From assembly GCA_910575705.1 (NCBI GenBank), contig CAJTFG010000005.1, positions 1-49,147 on the forward strand: a DNA stretch of 49,147 nt, given 5' to 3'. The DNA is from Erysipelotrichales bacterium. GTDB taxonomy: Bacteria > Bacillota_I > Bacilli_A > Erysipelotrichales > Erysipelotrichaceae. The notes under the pieces are model-generated. The model worked only from the letters and a program-made list of their open reading frames with translations, searched no databases and had not been told where the DNA came from. The position numbers and the translations under genes are program-made. This document shows, in pieces, positions 7,608 through 16,000 of this stretch. How positions within the stretch are numbered: the first letter of the stretch is position 1; every line of letters begins with the position of its first letter.

Positions 7608-8909
7608 CTAACCGATGATACCTTGTATCAAAACCTCTTTTTCCTTTGCAAAGGAATGTATCTCATAACACTCATAAAACTCCTGAAGCCATCCTTCTTC
7701 CAATTCGCGGTTGGTATGGACATAGGCTAAGACCGCTCCCTTTTCGATAATATCACTGCTTTTTTTCTGAAGTACAATTCCCGCAGCAGGATCGATGATA
7801 TCGTCTTTGGTAAGGCGCCCTGCTCCCAAACGCATGGCTAACGTTCCTATACGCATAGCATGGATCCTGTGAATATACCCTTTTTGAGAAGCATATATTG
7901 GCAAGATATGCTTTGCCTGCGGAAGGCGATCCGTATGATCGATAACGGAAACATCCCCATGCTGCGCTGCGATCATCTCCCGCAGCTTTTCAAGAGCGGC
8001 TCCGGAAGAAACCGCCGCTTTTAATTTTCGATAGGCTTCTTCTTTATCCTTTGCTATCTTTCCCTGCAGCAACATGATGCTGCCTGCTTCCAAACAAAGC
8101 TCCATAAAATCAGCTGATCCTTTTCCCTGCAAACTGAGAATGGCTTCCTTCACTTCAAGAGCATTTCCGATCGCATTGCCCAAAGGCTCTTCCATACTGG
8201 AAATCATCGCTTTGGTATCCTTATGAAAATACGTGCCGATGGCGATCATTTCCTCTGCCAGCTTCTTAGCGCTCTGTACATCTTTCATAAAAGCGCCCTC
8301 TCCATACTTCACATCCAAGAGGATGCAATCAGATCCGCAAGCCAGCTTTTTGGACATGATACTGGCAGCGATCAAAGGTATGGAATCGACGGTAGCCGTT
8401 ACATCGCGAAGCGCATACAGCATCTTATCTGCCGGTACCAGAGAAGCCGATTGAGAGATGATCGCCAATCCGATCTCTTTTATCTGCTGAAGGAACGCAT
8501 GCATGGAAAGAGATGTTTGAAAGCCGGGAATAGACTCCAGCTTATCCAATGTGCCGCCGGTATGTCCCAACCCTCTGCCGCTCATTTTCGCTACCTTTAA
8601 TCCGCACGCAGCGACCATCGGGATAAGTGCCAGACTTGTTTTATCCCCGACACCGCCTGTGGAATGCTTATCGCATAACACACCGCCGCAGGAAGATAGA
8701 TCTACCTGTTCGCCGCTTGCCAGCATTTCCTTACATAAACAAGCGGTTTCCTCTTCTTCCATAGACTGAAAACAAACCGCCATCAAAAAAGCGCTGACCT
8801 GATAATCCGGGATCTTTCCCGCAACATAGCCCTCAATGAAAAAATGAATTTCCTCCGGTGTTAAAGAATATCCGTTCTTTTTCTTTTCGATCAGATCGAC
8901 AAAGCGCAT
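7608..8909 (-). CDS. pdp: Pyrimidine-nucleoside phosphorylase
   Basis: This enzyme splits thymidine, deoxyuridine or uridine with phosphate to give the base and (deoxy)ribose-1-phosphate. The family signature KHSTGGVGDKTS lies near residue 81, followed by MSGRGLGHTGGTLDKLES. The 433-residue length matches Bacillus Pdp. The gene lies directly downstream of folA in the thyA-folA operon, so dTMP synthesis and thymidine salvage are linked. Pdp and DeoA (thymidine-specific) are hard to separate by sequence alone; the Firmicute context favours Pdp. Confidence 0.94.
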   Translation of the reverse strand: MRFVDLIEKKKNGYSLTPEEIHFFIEGYVAGKIPDYQVSAFLMAVCFQSMEEEETACLCKEMLASGEQVDLSSCGGVLCDKHSTGGVGDKTSLALIPMVAACGLKVAKMSGRGLGHTGGTLDKLESIPGFQTSLSMHAFLQQIKEIGLAIISQSASLVPADKMLYALRDVTATVDSIPLIAASIMSKKLACGSDCILLDVKYGEGAFMKDVQSAKKLAEEMIAIGTYFHKDTKAMISSMEEPLGNAIGNALEVKEAILSLQGKGSADFMELCLEAGSIMLLQGKIAKDKEEAYRKLKAAVSSGAALEKLREMIAAQHGDVSVIDHTDRLPQAKHILPIYASQKGYIHRIHAMRIGTLAMRLGAGRLTKDDIIDPAAGIVLQKKSSDIIEKGAVLAYVHTNRELEEGWLQEFYECYEIHSFAKEKEVLIQGIIG

Positions 8910-8918
8910 GCTATCATC

Positions 8919-9389
8919 TCATTTCCTTATATAGTGTATGATGGTAAACCCATCTTTGCGCTCTTTTGATTCTATGATAAAATCCTGCACATCATACGGC
9001 GGAAAAAAGGTATCGGCTTCATATTCGCCATCCACCAAAGAGATCCACATATCATCGGCATACGGAAGCGCTTGGGCATATACGGCAGCCCCCCCGCAGA
9101 CCATAAGAGTACGGTCGCTTCCTTTATATTCCCGAAGAAGACTTGTCAGATCATGAAGAACCGTTACATCTTTGTGTTGATATGTATAAGACTCATTCTT
9201 CGTAATGACAAACGTATGACGCTCGGAAAGCGGTTTTTTCATAGCCGCAAACGTCACTCGTCCCATGACGATATCATGATGCAGCGTCAGTTTGCGAAAG
9301 TTCTTAAGATCCTCCGGCAGATCCCAAGGCATCCATCCGTCCTTACCGATACCCCGACGGGTATCGTGAGCAACTACGATGGTGATCAT
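8919..9389 (-). CDS. folA: Dihydrofolate reductase
   Basis: It reduces dihydrofolate to tetrahydrofolate with NADPH, regenerating the cofactor oxidised by thymidylate synthase. The N-terminal substrate loop GIGKDGWMPWDLPEDLKNF with the conserved W-x-x-P-x-D-L is clear, as are the later VMGRVTF and VCGGAAVYAQALP (NADPH-binding GG) segments. It has 156 residues, a normal size. Its ATG overlaps the thyA stop codon (TAATG), so translation is coupled to the enzyme whose product it recycles. Confidence 0.96.
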   Translation of the reverse strand: MITIVVAHDTRRGIGKDGWMPWDLPEDLKNFRKLTLHHDIVMGRVTFAAMKKPLSERHTFVITKNESYTYQHKDVTVLHDLTSLLREYKGSDRTLMVCGGAAVYAQALPYADDMWISLVDGEYEADTFFPPYDVQDFIIESKERKDGFTIIHYIRK

Positions 9390-10261
9390 TATACGCTTAC
9401 CTTTCCTACGATGCGCTCATGGCTCCGGTAATTTTCGATATGAATATCATCATATGTAAAATCATAGATGCTGTCGATATCCGGATTCAGCTTCAATGTA
9501 CACAGCGGCATCGGTTCTCGTGTCAGCTGCTCTTCGATCAGCGATATATGATCCATATAAATATGCGCATCACCGAATGTATGAACAAACTCCTTTGCTT
9601 CATAACCGCATACTTGCGCAAGCATATGCGTCAAAAGAGCGTAAGAAGCAATGTTGAAAGGAACTCCTAAAAAAACATCGGCACTTCTTTGATACAGTTG
9701 GCAAGAGAGATATTTTTTATCAGCACTGACGTAAAATTGGATAAATGCATGACATGGAGGAAGTGCCATTTCATCGATTTGTGCTGGATTCCATGCACAT
9801 ATGATATGGCGGCGAGAAAACGGATCGCATTTCAGTCCATGCACCAGTTCTTCCAATTGATCCTTCCCAAAAAAATCCCGCCACTGATGTCCATAAACAG
9901 GTCCCAGATTTCCGTATTTCTTCGCGAATTCCTCGTCTGCTTTTATTTTTTCGATAAACTCTTCCATAGTTTCTCCTTGATAAGAAGAGCTCTTTTTATA
10001 ATTGGCATATGGCCAGTCATTCCATATCCGCACATTTTTCTCTGCTAAAGGACGGATGTTCGTGTTACCGGAAATGATCCACAGCAACTCTTCCGCAAGA
10101 CCCCTGAAGAAAACTTTCTTTGTTGTCAATAACGGAAATCCTTCTCGCAGATCCATCCGCATCTGATACCCGAAAACAGAACGCGTTCCCGTTCCTGTAC
10201 GATCTCCCCTGTCTTCTCCCGTATTCAAAATATGCCTGCACAAGTCTAAATATTGTTTCAT
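9389..10261 (-). CDS. thyA: Thymidylate synthase
   Basis: It converts dUMP to dTMP using methylene-tetrahydrofolate. The active-site cysteine lies in [13 protein letters not shown] near residue 169. Folate and dUMP contacts [32 protein letters not shown] and HIYMDHI are present. Its 290 residues are normal for the family. It overlaps the upstream pseudouridine synthase by 4 bases (ATGA) and the downstream folA by one base, giving a tightly coupled operon. Confidence 0.97.
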   Translation of the reverse strand: MKQYLDLCRHILNTGEDRGDRTGTGTRSVFGYQMRMDLREGFPLLTTKKVFFRGLAEELLWIISGNTNIRPLAEKNVRIWNDWPYANYKKSSSYQGETMEEFIEKIKADEEFAKKYGNLGPVYGHQWRDFFGKDQLEELVHGLKCDPFSRRHIICAWNPAQIDEMALPPCHAFIQFYVSADKKYLSCQLYQRSADVFLGVPFNIASYALLTHMLAQVCGYEAKEFVHTFGDAHIYMDHISLIEEQLTREPMPLCTLKLNPDIDSIYDFTYDDIHIENYRSHERIVGKVSV

Positions 10262-10968
10262 GTCGTTTCCTTTCTGTTTTTCAATCGCTCTATTTCTTCT
10301 TCATAAAGATAGCGATATTCTCCTTTTTTTAAACTGTCATCCAATCGCAGAGATCCCATTTGAACGCGTTTCAAATATATGACCTCATTATTCAAAGCTA
10401 TCATCATGCGTTTGACCTGATGATATTTACCTTCCCGTATCGTTAATAAAAACCGATTCTCGGCAATTCGCCTCACATCTGCCGGAAGACATGATTCTCC
10501 GCCATCGATCTCTATCCCCTCGCAAAGCCGCTTTATATCCCCATCTTCCAAAGGATTGCGCGACTCCACATAATATACCTTATCTACATGTTTTTTCGGT
10601 GATAATAATTTATGAGCCAATGCGCCATCATTTGTGATGAGCAAAAGGCCTTCCGTATCTAAATCCAGTCTTCCTACAGGAAAGCATCCGGGAGGAAGCT
10701 GTTCATTTATGAGGTCCATGACCGTATCATGAAAAGGATCCTGCACAGCCGTTATAGCACCAGCCGGTTTATGCAGCATGATATATACATGCAGCTGCAA
10801 GGATACGACCGTATCATTGACACGTATGCTATCCTTGTTTTCATCGATCTTCTGATCATCCTGACAGCAGAGAACGTCATTGACATATACATGCTTTTGA
10901 CGTATCAGCTTTTTCACTTCCCGCCGTGTGCCATATCCAGCATGTGCGAGATACTTATCTAAACGCAT
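10258..10968 (-). CDS. RsuA/RluB-family pseudouridine synthase (YtzG-like)
   Basis: This 236-residue rRNA modification enzyme has an N-terminal S4 RNA-binding domain ([20 protein letters not shown], residues 1-60). The catalytic domain carries the family motif [19 protein letters not shown], whose aspartate in RLD is catalytic. The later YHQVKRM motif is the RsuA-family signature. It follows the flippase gene by 3 bp. In Bacillus a related enzyme (YtzG) also neighbours the flippase YtgP. The target uridine, in 16S or 23S rRNA, cannot be told from sequence. Confidence 0.93.
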   Translation of the reverse strand: MRLDKYLAHAGYGTRREVKKLIRQKHVYVNDVLCCQDDQKIDENKDSIRVNDTVVSLQLHVYIMLHKPAGAITAVQDPFHDTVMDLINEQLPPGCFPVGRLDLDTEGLLLITNDGALAHKLLSPKKHVDKVYYVESRNPLEDGDIKRLCEGIEIDGGESCLPADVRRIAENRFLLTIREGKYHQVKRMMIALNNEVIYLKRVQMGSLRLDDSLKKGEYRYLYEEEIERLKNRKETT

Positions 10969-10971
10969 ATG

Positions 10972-12594
10972 CTATCTCCGTTTCGGCAGCTGGAAGCGAA
11001 CATGAAAGATCGTCTGCGGAACTTGGAAGAAAGCGGTGATCCCCACATATACCAAGACAGCCAACGAACCGCTGACAGCCAACTGCAGAAGAGCGGTGAT
11101 CCTGCCGACTCCATATCCTTTTAATCCAACCATATCGCACAGCCATGCAACAACAGCAATGCCGGCGACACCAGCCAGCATAAACAGCATCTTGCGAAGC
11201 GTATATATCCAATTAACGTGGTAATCTCTATGCAGCTGCATCATATTTAAAAGCATAAACACACCTAATGACAACATGCTGGATAAAACCGCTCCGGCAA
11301 TACCGAACCATACGATCAGCGGATATGTCGAAACCAATTTGATCAGCATCATCACTACCTGATAGCGGATATTGCATCGGCGTAAGCCGACAGCCATCAT
11401 CAAAGCGGTAAAAATCGGTGCTAAAGTAGAACAAAAGGCTTCAATGGAATACCATTTTAAAACACCGGATGTCAGATCCAAAGAGGCACCGGAATCAAAC
11501 AAGACATAGTAGATCGGTTTGGCAAAAGCAAACAGACAAAATGATATCGGAATGGCAATATACAATACCGAATCCACACAATCCCGCATGTTTTTCTGGA
11601 TCAGCTTTCCGTCGCCGTTTGTTTTCGCAGTCGTAATATACGGCACGATCGCTGCTGAAAATCCGGGAGCCAATATCATCGGAATAGCGATCAATTTATT
11701 GATGCCGACAGTCACCGCACCGATAATGGTTTGAGCATCTGCCGCACTTACCCCATGCGCGGATAGCCCGGTAGGTAAAAACATCACATTGATCAGCGAA
11801 TCGCTATATCCTAATACGGCAACAACCAGATACGGAAAAGCGATATAAACCATTTCCATCAAGATAGATTTTTTATCATCATTGCTGATCACACGCTGTT
11901 GTTGTGAGAGCTCTGTGATCTCCTTCATTCGCCGCCGGTCATAAAGCTTGATCTGAACAATAGCCAGCACCGCCGACACACTCGCCGCAAGAACACCGTA
12001 ATATACGCCCCACACTCGGTCAGCATGGAATATATAGACCGCAACACCGCTTGCCGCAAGCAAAAAAACCACACGGGAGATCTGTTCGATCACCTGAGAC
12101 AACGCATAGATTTCCATCTCTTTCAATCCCTGGTAAAAACCGCGGATAGAACTGAGGATCGGCACAAAGAACAAAGCAAAAGAAATAACGATCAACACGT
12201 TGCGCATGATTGCTGTTTCCTCTTCTCCCCCGACATTTAAAAAGGCTGCCAGCGGCGAAGAAACAAATATCAAAAACAACATACTGATAAAGCCGAATGC
12301 CATCATCAACATCGAAGAAAGCTTCTTGATCAGCAAAGATGTCCTATAATCTCCCCTTGAAGAATACTTTGCGACAAGGGTAGCGATCGCAAAAGGAAAT
12401 CCCGCCGTACACACATTCAAAATATAGGAATATATCTGATAAGAGACTCCGTAATAAGAGAGATTCTCACTTGTCTGCAGTATTTCATTAAACGGAATCA
12501 CATAGATAATACCGATCAGCTTGGATATGAAAATCCCAGCAGAGCTGATCAAACCGCCTGCAATGATCGACTGCCTGCGCTTACTCTTATCCAT
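10972..12594 (-). CDS. Oligosaccharide/lipid II flippase of the MATE-like (YtgP/MurJ, SpoVB) group
   Basis: This 540-residue membrane protein has about 14 predicted helices. The opening GGLISSAGIFISKLIGIIYV is typical of the polysaccharide transporter branch that includes MurJ/YtgP and SpoVB. Members flip lipid-linked cell-wall precursors across the membrane. The pseudouridine synthase neighbour matches the Bacillus ytgP locus and favours a lipid II flippase. A spore-cortex role (SpoVB) cannot be excluded, given the spore genes nearby. Its start overlaps the stop of the lipoprotein gene by one base, indicating co-translation. Confidence 0.85.
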   Translation of the reverse strand: MDKSKRRQSIIAGGLISSAGIFISKLIGIIYVIPFNEILQTSENLSYYGVSYQIYSYILNVCTAGFPFAIATLVAKYSSRGDYRTSLLIKKLSSMLMMAFGFISMLFLIFVSSPLAAFLNVGGEEETAIMRNVLIVISFALFFVPILSSIRGFYQGLKEMEIYALSQVIEQISRVVFLLAASGVAVYIFHADRVWGVYYGVLAASVSAVLAIVQIKLYDRRRMKEITELSQQQRVISNDDKKSILMEMVYIAFPYLVVAVLGYSDSLINVMFLPTGLSAHGVSAADAQTIIGAVTVGINKLIAIPMILAPGFSAAIVPYITTAKTNGDGKLIQKNMRDCVDSVLYIAIPISFCLFAFAKPIYYVLFDSGASLDLTSGVLKWYSIEAFCSTLAPIFTALMMAVGLRRCNIRYQVVMMLIKLVSTYPLIVWFGIAGAVLSSMLSLGVFMLLNMMQLHRDYHVNWIYTLRKMLFMLAGVAGIAVVAWLCDMVGLKGYGVGRITALLQLAVSGSLAVLVYVGITAFFQVPQTIFHVRFQLPKRR

Positions 12595-13151
12595 CAGGAA
12601 TTGCTCTCTCCCTCGGTATTCTCTACCGGAGCTTCCTCTGATTCTGTATACTCATAATCATAATTGAAAAAAGCACGATATGTGTTCGTTTTGCTATAAT
12701 CCTTCCATGTGACCAGAATATTCAAGGAAAACTTCGGTGTCTGCGAGATCCCGCTCAGCTGCATACCGGAAACAAAGTTTTTTTCTTTACGAGACTGAAA
12801 AGGGAGCATGGTAAAATCCTTCGTATCTTCATCGATGATTCCATAAGTAGGAAAGATTTCTTCGTTTTTACCGTTGTCGATACTCTTATCATAGATCATC
12901 CATTCAATATTGTACATCGCTACATCTGCATCATAGATCGTTACGACATACTCAAAACGCCCATCTGTCAGCTTGTTTACTTCTAAGCGATGCGAAAACG
13001 GAATATTCTCTGATGTAAGACCGTTATTATCGATAATCGCATCACGGAAGCTGACATAATTGCTCATCGCTTCCGCTTCTCTTTCTTTTTTATTGGAACA
13101 TCCGCTCAGCAGCATGACTGCCAGGATGAATATCATAACCGTTTTGTGCAT
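12594..13151 (-). CDS. Predicted lipoprotein of unknown function
   Basis: The protein has 185 residues. A signal peptide with the lipobox LLSGC places the lipid-modified cysteine at residue 18. The mature part is a soluble extracellular domain with mixed strands (RFEYVVTIYDADVAMYNIEW) and an acidic C-terminal tail. It is the first gene of the operon with the flippase, so a cell-wall-related role at the membrane surface is possible. I do not recognise the family. A strong RBS (AGAGGTGAT) precedes the ATG. Confidence 0.75.
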   Translation of the reverse strand: MHKTVMIFILAVMLLSGCSNKKEREAEAMSNYVSFRDAIIDNNGLTSENIPFSHRLEVNKLTDGRFEYVVTIYDADVAMYNIEWMIYDKSIDNGKNEEIFPTYGIIDEDTKDFTMLPFQSRKEKNFVSGMQLSGISQTPKFSLNILVTWKDYSKTNTYRAFFNYDYEYTESEEAPVENTEGESNS

Positions 13152-13248
13152 GCTATCACCTCTTATGGTATTATATCATAGAATTTTCTTTTCTTTATCA
13201 TTTTTAAAAAAAACAGTACTTCTTCCTTTTCTGCCGTCTGCATAAGAA

Positions 13249-13275
13249 AAAACTTCACGATATGTGAAGTTTATT
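13249..13275 (-). terminator. Terminator after the DUF1540 gene
   Basis: On the minus strand, AAACTTCAC, a 5-base loop and GTGAAGTT form a stem followed by a run of T. It overlaps the end of the small cysteine-rich gene. Confidence 0.8.
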
Positions 13276-13435
13276 CATGACAATTACTTTTGAATGATTT
13301 ACATGCCGTTTCATGAGAATTGTTTGGCAGGATACAGTTATCACAGCATACACTGATCGTATCAGCCTCACAACGGTTATCCTTGTGAAATACGCAGGAA
13401 TGAACATTACACAAAATTTCTGTTTTGTTATTCAT
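13271..13435 (-). CDS. DUF1540 small cysteine-rich protein
   Basis: This is a 54-residue ORF with GGAGG 7 bases before its ATG. The protein starts MNNKTEILCNVHSCVFHKDN and has seven cysteines in a pattern (C-x4-C, then C-E-A-D-T-I-x-V, then late C-K-S-F) that matches DUF1540, a family of short proteins that may bind metal. It lies between the lipoprotein operon and the Cse60-like gene. Function is unknown; related proteins are often seen in spore formers. Confidence 0.8.
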   Translation of the reverse strand: MNNKTEILCNVHSCVFHKDNRCEADTISVCCDNCILPNNSHETACKSFKSNCHE

Positions 13436-13464
13436 AGTAACACCTCCTGCTTATAGTCTGCTCG

Positions 13465-13653
13465 TTAATCCTCACATGTATGCATATAAATGAGCAATGC
13501 AGAAAAGCAGTAGATCTGTTCATCATCCATCATGCCGGCAGCTGTGGAAAACTTGATGTCGCATACCTTTACCTGTTCTTTTTCAATAAACTCATTGATC
13601 GCTTCCGTCAGATCGTCTTCATGTTCTTCATCGAATACCTTTACTTTGATCAT
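13465..13653 (-). CDS. Cse60-like sporulation protein
   Basis: This 62-residue protein starts MIKVKVFDEEHEDDLTEAIN and ends with EQIYCFSALLIYMHTCED. Its short length and the I-K-V-K-x-F-D-x-E-H-E start resemble the Cse60 family, a small protein made late in Bacillus sporulation under SigE. The ATG at 13653 is chosen by homology of the start; an in-frame ATG five codons upstream lacks a ribosome site. It lies just downstream of the dipicolinate operon, which supports a spore role, but its biochemical function is not known. Confidence 0.65.
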   Translation of the reverse strand: MIKVKVFDEEHEDDLTEAINEFIEKEQVKVCDIKFSTAAGMMDDEQIYCFSALLIYMHTCED

Positions 13654-13702
13654 ATGCTCACCAAACATATAATACGCGTTTCAATATCCGAAATTTGCAG
13701 AA

Positions 13703-14539
13703 TCATGAAAGAAAATCATCCAGTTTCTTTTCCGTATCTTCACCTACCGGGCATAGCGGCAGCCGCAGGATATTTTGACAAAGCCCTCTTTTAAAAAGCA
13801 TATATTTGATCGGTGCAGGTGATGATTCCAAAAAGGTGTGATATGCACAAGTATAGAGATCTTCTAACTTTTCAGAACTCGGATCATGCAGATAATCCAA
13901 TATATCCCTCATATTTATATGACTCATAACGGAAATGAGCCCATTCATCCCCGCCTTTCTACCTTCTACAAAAGAGCCGTCTTCCCCGCTGTATATCATA
14001 AAATCGGGAAACTCATGATGAATCTTTTCAATGATATCCAATGCATTGCTTGCATGCTTTAACGCTTTGATATTTTCACAATCCGTCAACAGCCGCCGCA
14101 ACGTCTCATATGTGATGTCCACCCCTGTACGCGAAGGAACGTTATACAGCATGATATCTTTAAAAACAGCGTCGGAAATCGCTTTATAGTGCTGATAAAT
14201 ACCTTCCTGAGATGGACGGTTATAATACGGCGTAACGATCAAGAAACCGGCAATATCATAGCTTTGCGCTTTTAGGCACAGCTGTATGGTCTGTTTGGTA
14301 TGATTGCTTCCGCACCCAAACCAGATCGGTACCCGATGCTTTACCTGCTGAATCACAAAGCTTAAAATAGAAAACTTCTCCGGTTCGCTTAACGTCGGAG
14401 CTTCCGCTGTCGTCCCACAAACGATGAAGCCCTGACAGCCTTGTTGAAGCTGGTCTTGAATAATGCCGCCCAAACTCGGATAATCTACCTCTCCGTTTTC
14501 CAAAAATGGTGTTATCAATGCGGTCATAACGCTAAACAT
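13703..14539 (-). CDS. dapA: 4-hydroxy-tetrahydrodipicolinate synthase
   Basis: It condenses pyruvate with aspartate semialdehyde; the product leads to lysine, diaminopimelate and dipicolinate. The Schiff-base lysine sits in NIKALKHASN, and GTTAEAPTLSEPEK and YYNRPSQEG (proton-relay tyrosine) are present. It has 278 residues. ATG 14539 is used because GGAGAAG lies 6 bases before it and the protein then starts as the family does (MFSVMTALITPF). It overlaps the dpaB stop by 8 bases, so it is translated with the dipicolinate synthase genes and probably supplies precursor during sporulation. Confidence 0.94.
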   Translation of the reverse strand: MFSVMTALITPFLENGEVDYPSLGGIIQDQLQQGCQGFIVCGTTAEAPTLSEPEKFSILSFVIQQVKHRVPIWFGCGSNHTKQTIQLCLKAQSYDIAGFLIVTPYYNRPSQEGIYQHYKAISDAVFKDIMLYNVPSRTGVDITYETLRRLLTDCENIKALKHASNALDIIEKIHHEFPDFMIYSGEDGSFVEGRKAGMNGLISVMSHINMRDILDYLHDPSSEKLEDLYTCAYHTFLESSPAPIKYMLFKRGLCQNILRLPLCPVGEDTEKKLDDFLS

Positions 14540-15119
14540 GATATTCTTCTCCATAAAAAAGCGGTTGTATCTGTTCATTGGCAAGCGCCATATCACACGT
14601 TTTTTCCAAGAGCGACCAGCAGGAAACGATACTGTACGGCTTGTCAAACGGTGCATCCTGATAAAACGGCAAAACAAAGAAATATTTTCGATCAATCAGG
14701 GAAAAGAAATTTGACGCACTCGCACCTAACACATCATTGGATGCTATTCCCACCACGATATTCTTCTGATTGCGTACCATCGCTTTGGCTGCCAATGCGA
14801 CCGGATGATCATACAAACCGTTTTTCAGTCGTGAACAAAGGGATGCGCTCATCGGAGCGATAATCATCAAATCATACATATTGCTCGGTCCAATCGTTTC
14901 TGCCTCTACGATCGTATGCATGATCGGCTTGCCGGTTAATTCTTCCAACGTTTTCAAAAAATCGGTATTTTTAAAGAAACGCGTAGAACACGTATATACA
15001 TTCTCGCTGACTACTGCTTGTACATCATTGTTAGCGCATAGTTTTTCCAGCTCCTTTAATATATTGGCATGGTTACAGAAAGAACCGCTGATACCAAATA
15101 AAATATGTTTACCTTTCAT
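14532..15119 (-). CDS. dpaB: Dipicolinate synthase subunit B
   Basis: This is the flavoprotein-like subunit of the enzyme making dipicolinic acid in the mother cell during sporulation. The 195-residue protein begins KHILFGISGSFCNHANILKE, a flavoprotein-type nucleotide-binding start, and contains APMSASLCSRLKNGLYDHPV and the G-I-A-S-N-D motif typical of SpoVFB. It overlaps dpaA by 11 bases and dapA by 8. The three genes form one unit resembling Bacillus spoVF, where asd and dapA-type genes also lie near. Confidence 0.94.
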   Translation of the reverse strand: MKGKHILFGISGSFCNHANILKELEKLCANNDVQAVVSENVYTCSTRFFKNTDFLKTLEELTGKPIMHTIVEAETIGPSNMYDLMIIAPMSASLCSRLKNGLYDHPVALAAKAMVRNQKNIVVGIASNDVLGASASNFFSLIDRKYFFVLPFYQDAPFDKPYSIVSCWSLLEKTCDMALANEQIQPLFYGEEYHV

Positions 15120-15891
15120 GTTTCATCTTCTCCTTTACATACTGAGCAATCAATCCTCCGGCGCTTTGATAAGCAATCAGCGAAGGCAGATTTCCCGCTT
15201 TTATAAACCGGATCCCCTTTTGAAGAGCATGCGTGCTATCTACGACATCCGGTGTTGCGATATCGATGATCAACGGTTTTTTTATCCATTGATCCATGCA
15301 TGCCGCATCCATGATCGGCTGGATGCTCGTATTGATGATCACATCGGCCGGTTCTACCTGTCGCCACTGTTCCACACTTATCACGGCATTCTCATCCGAC
15401 TGCTTTATACGCCGTACGATGCGGCAAGATACCCCTAATGCATCTAACCACGAATGAATCTCTCTTCCGCATCTTCCATAGCCGATGATATCCACCGTTA
15501 AGCAGCGAATGCTGCATGGTGTGTTATCGATCAAAAGAAATAAACAGCCTTCTGCTGTTAAAACGGCATTTTTCTTTAAAAGCTCCTCATCTTCCATATA
15601 ATAGTGAACAGTTCTCGAAAGATGTTCCAAAAATCTTTGTTTCATTCCGCAAAAGATCTGACAGCTTGAGGATAATGAATGCCAAAATGTCATAGGGATA
15701 TTTACCATCTGTTTTTGATATATTAAATTTCCTTCATCTGTTATTCCCTTTACCGGCAACACAAGAGCATCCAGATCATATCCTTCCGTATAATCTTCAG
15801 ACCGCCGCAATGCAACGGCATCACAGCAGACGGATAATATTCTATATACTTCTTCCATCCTTGCATCGGTTATTGCTACTGCTATTTTCAT
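15109..15891 (-). CDS. dpaA: Dipicolinate synthase subunit A
   Basis: This is the dehydrogenase-like subunit of dipicolinate synthase. The 260-residue protein has a Rossmann-type segment (VDIIGYGRCGREIHSWLDAL) in its second half and the end motif SAGGLIAQYVKEKM seen in SpoVFA. ATG 15891 is selected by GAGGAGG six bases upstream. A sequence CATAGTATA on the minus strand at 15909-15917 fits a SigK -10 box, as expected for late mother-cell expression. Presence of both subunits shows the organism makes dipicolinate-loaded spores. Confidence 0.93.
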   Translation of the reverse strand: MKIAVAITDARMEEVYRILSVCCDAVALRRSEDYTEGYDLDALVLPVKGITDEGNLIYQKQMVNIPMTFWHSLSSSCQIFCGMKQRFLEHLSRTVHYYMEDEELLKKNAVLTAEGCLFLLIDNTPCSIRCLTVDIIGYGRCGREIHSWLDALGVSCRIVRRIKQSDENAVISVEQWRQVEPADVIINTSIQPIMDAACMDQWIKKPLIIDIATPDVVDSTHALQKGIRFIKAGNLPSLIAYQSAGGLIAQYVKEKMKHER

Positions 15892-15908
15892 GAAGTACCT
15901 CCTCACAC

Positions 15909-15917
15909 TATACTATG
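15909..15917 (-). promoter_or_regulatory. Candidate SigK-type -10 element for the dipicolinate operon
   Basis: CATAGTATA matches the CATANNNTA consensus of SigK promoters and lies about 18 bases before the dpaA start. The -35 AC element is not clear. In Bacillus the spoVF operon is SigK-dependent, so the match is plausible but weak on its own. Confidence 0.45.
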
Positions 15918-15935
15918 TAAGATTAGGCAATTGGC

Positions 15936-15966
15936 ACAAAAAAAGTGCCTTTATCCAGGCACTTCT
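15936..15966 (-). terminator. Intrinsic terminator of tyrS
   Basis: On the minus strand, AGTGCCT, a 7-base loop and AGGCACT form a stem followed by seven T. It sits between the tyrS stop and the dpaA promoter. Confidence 0.9.
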
Positions 15967-16000
15967 CGAATGATATAAGCATATTCTTCCTTATCGATCC

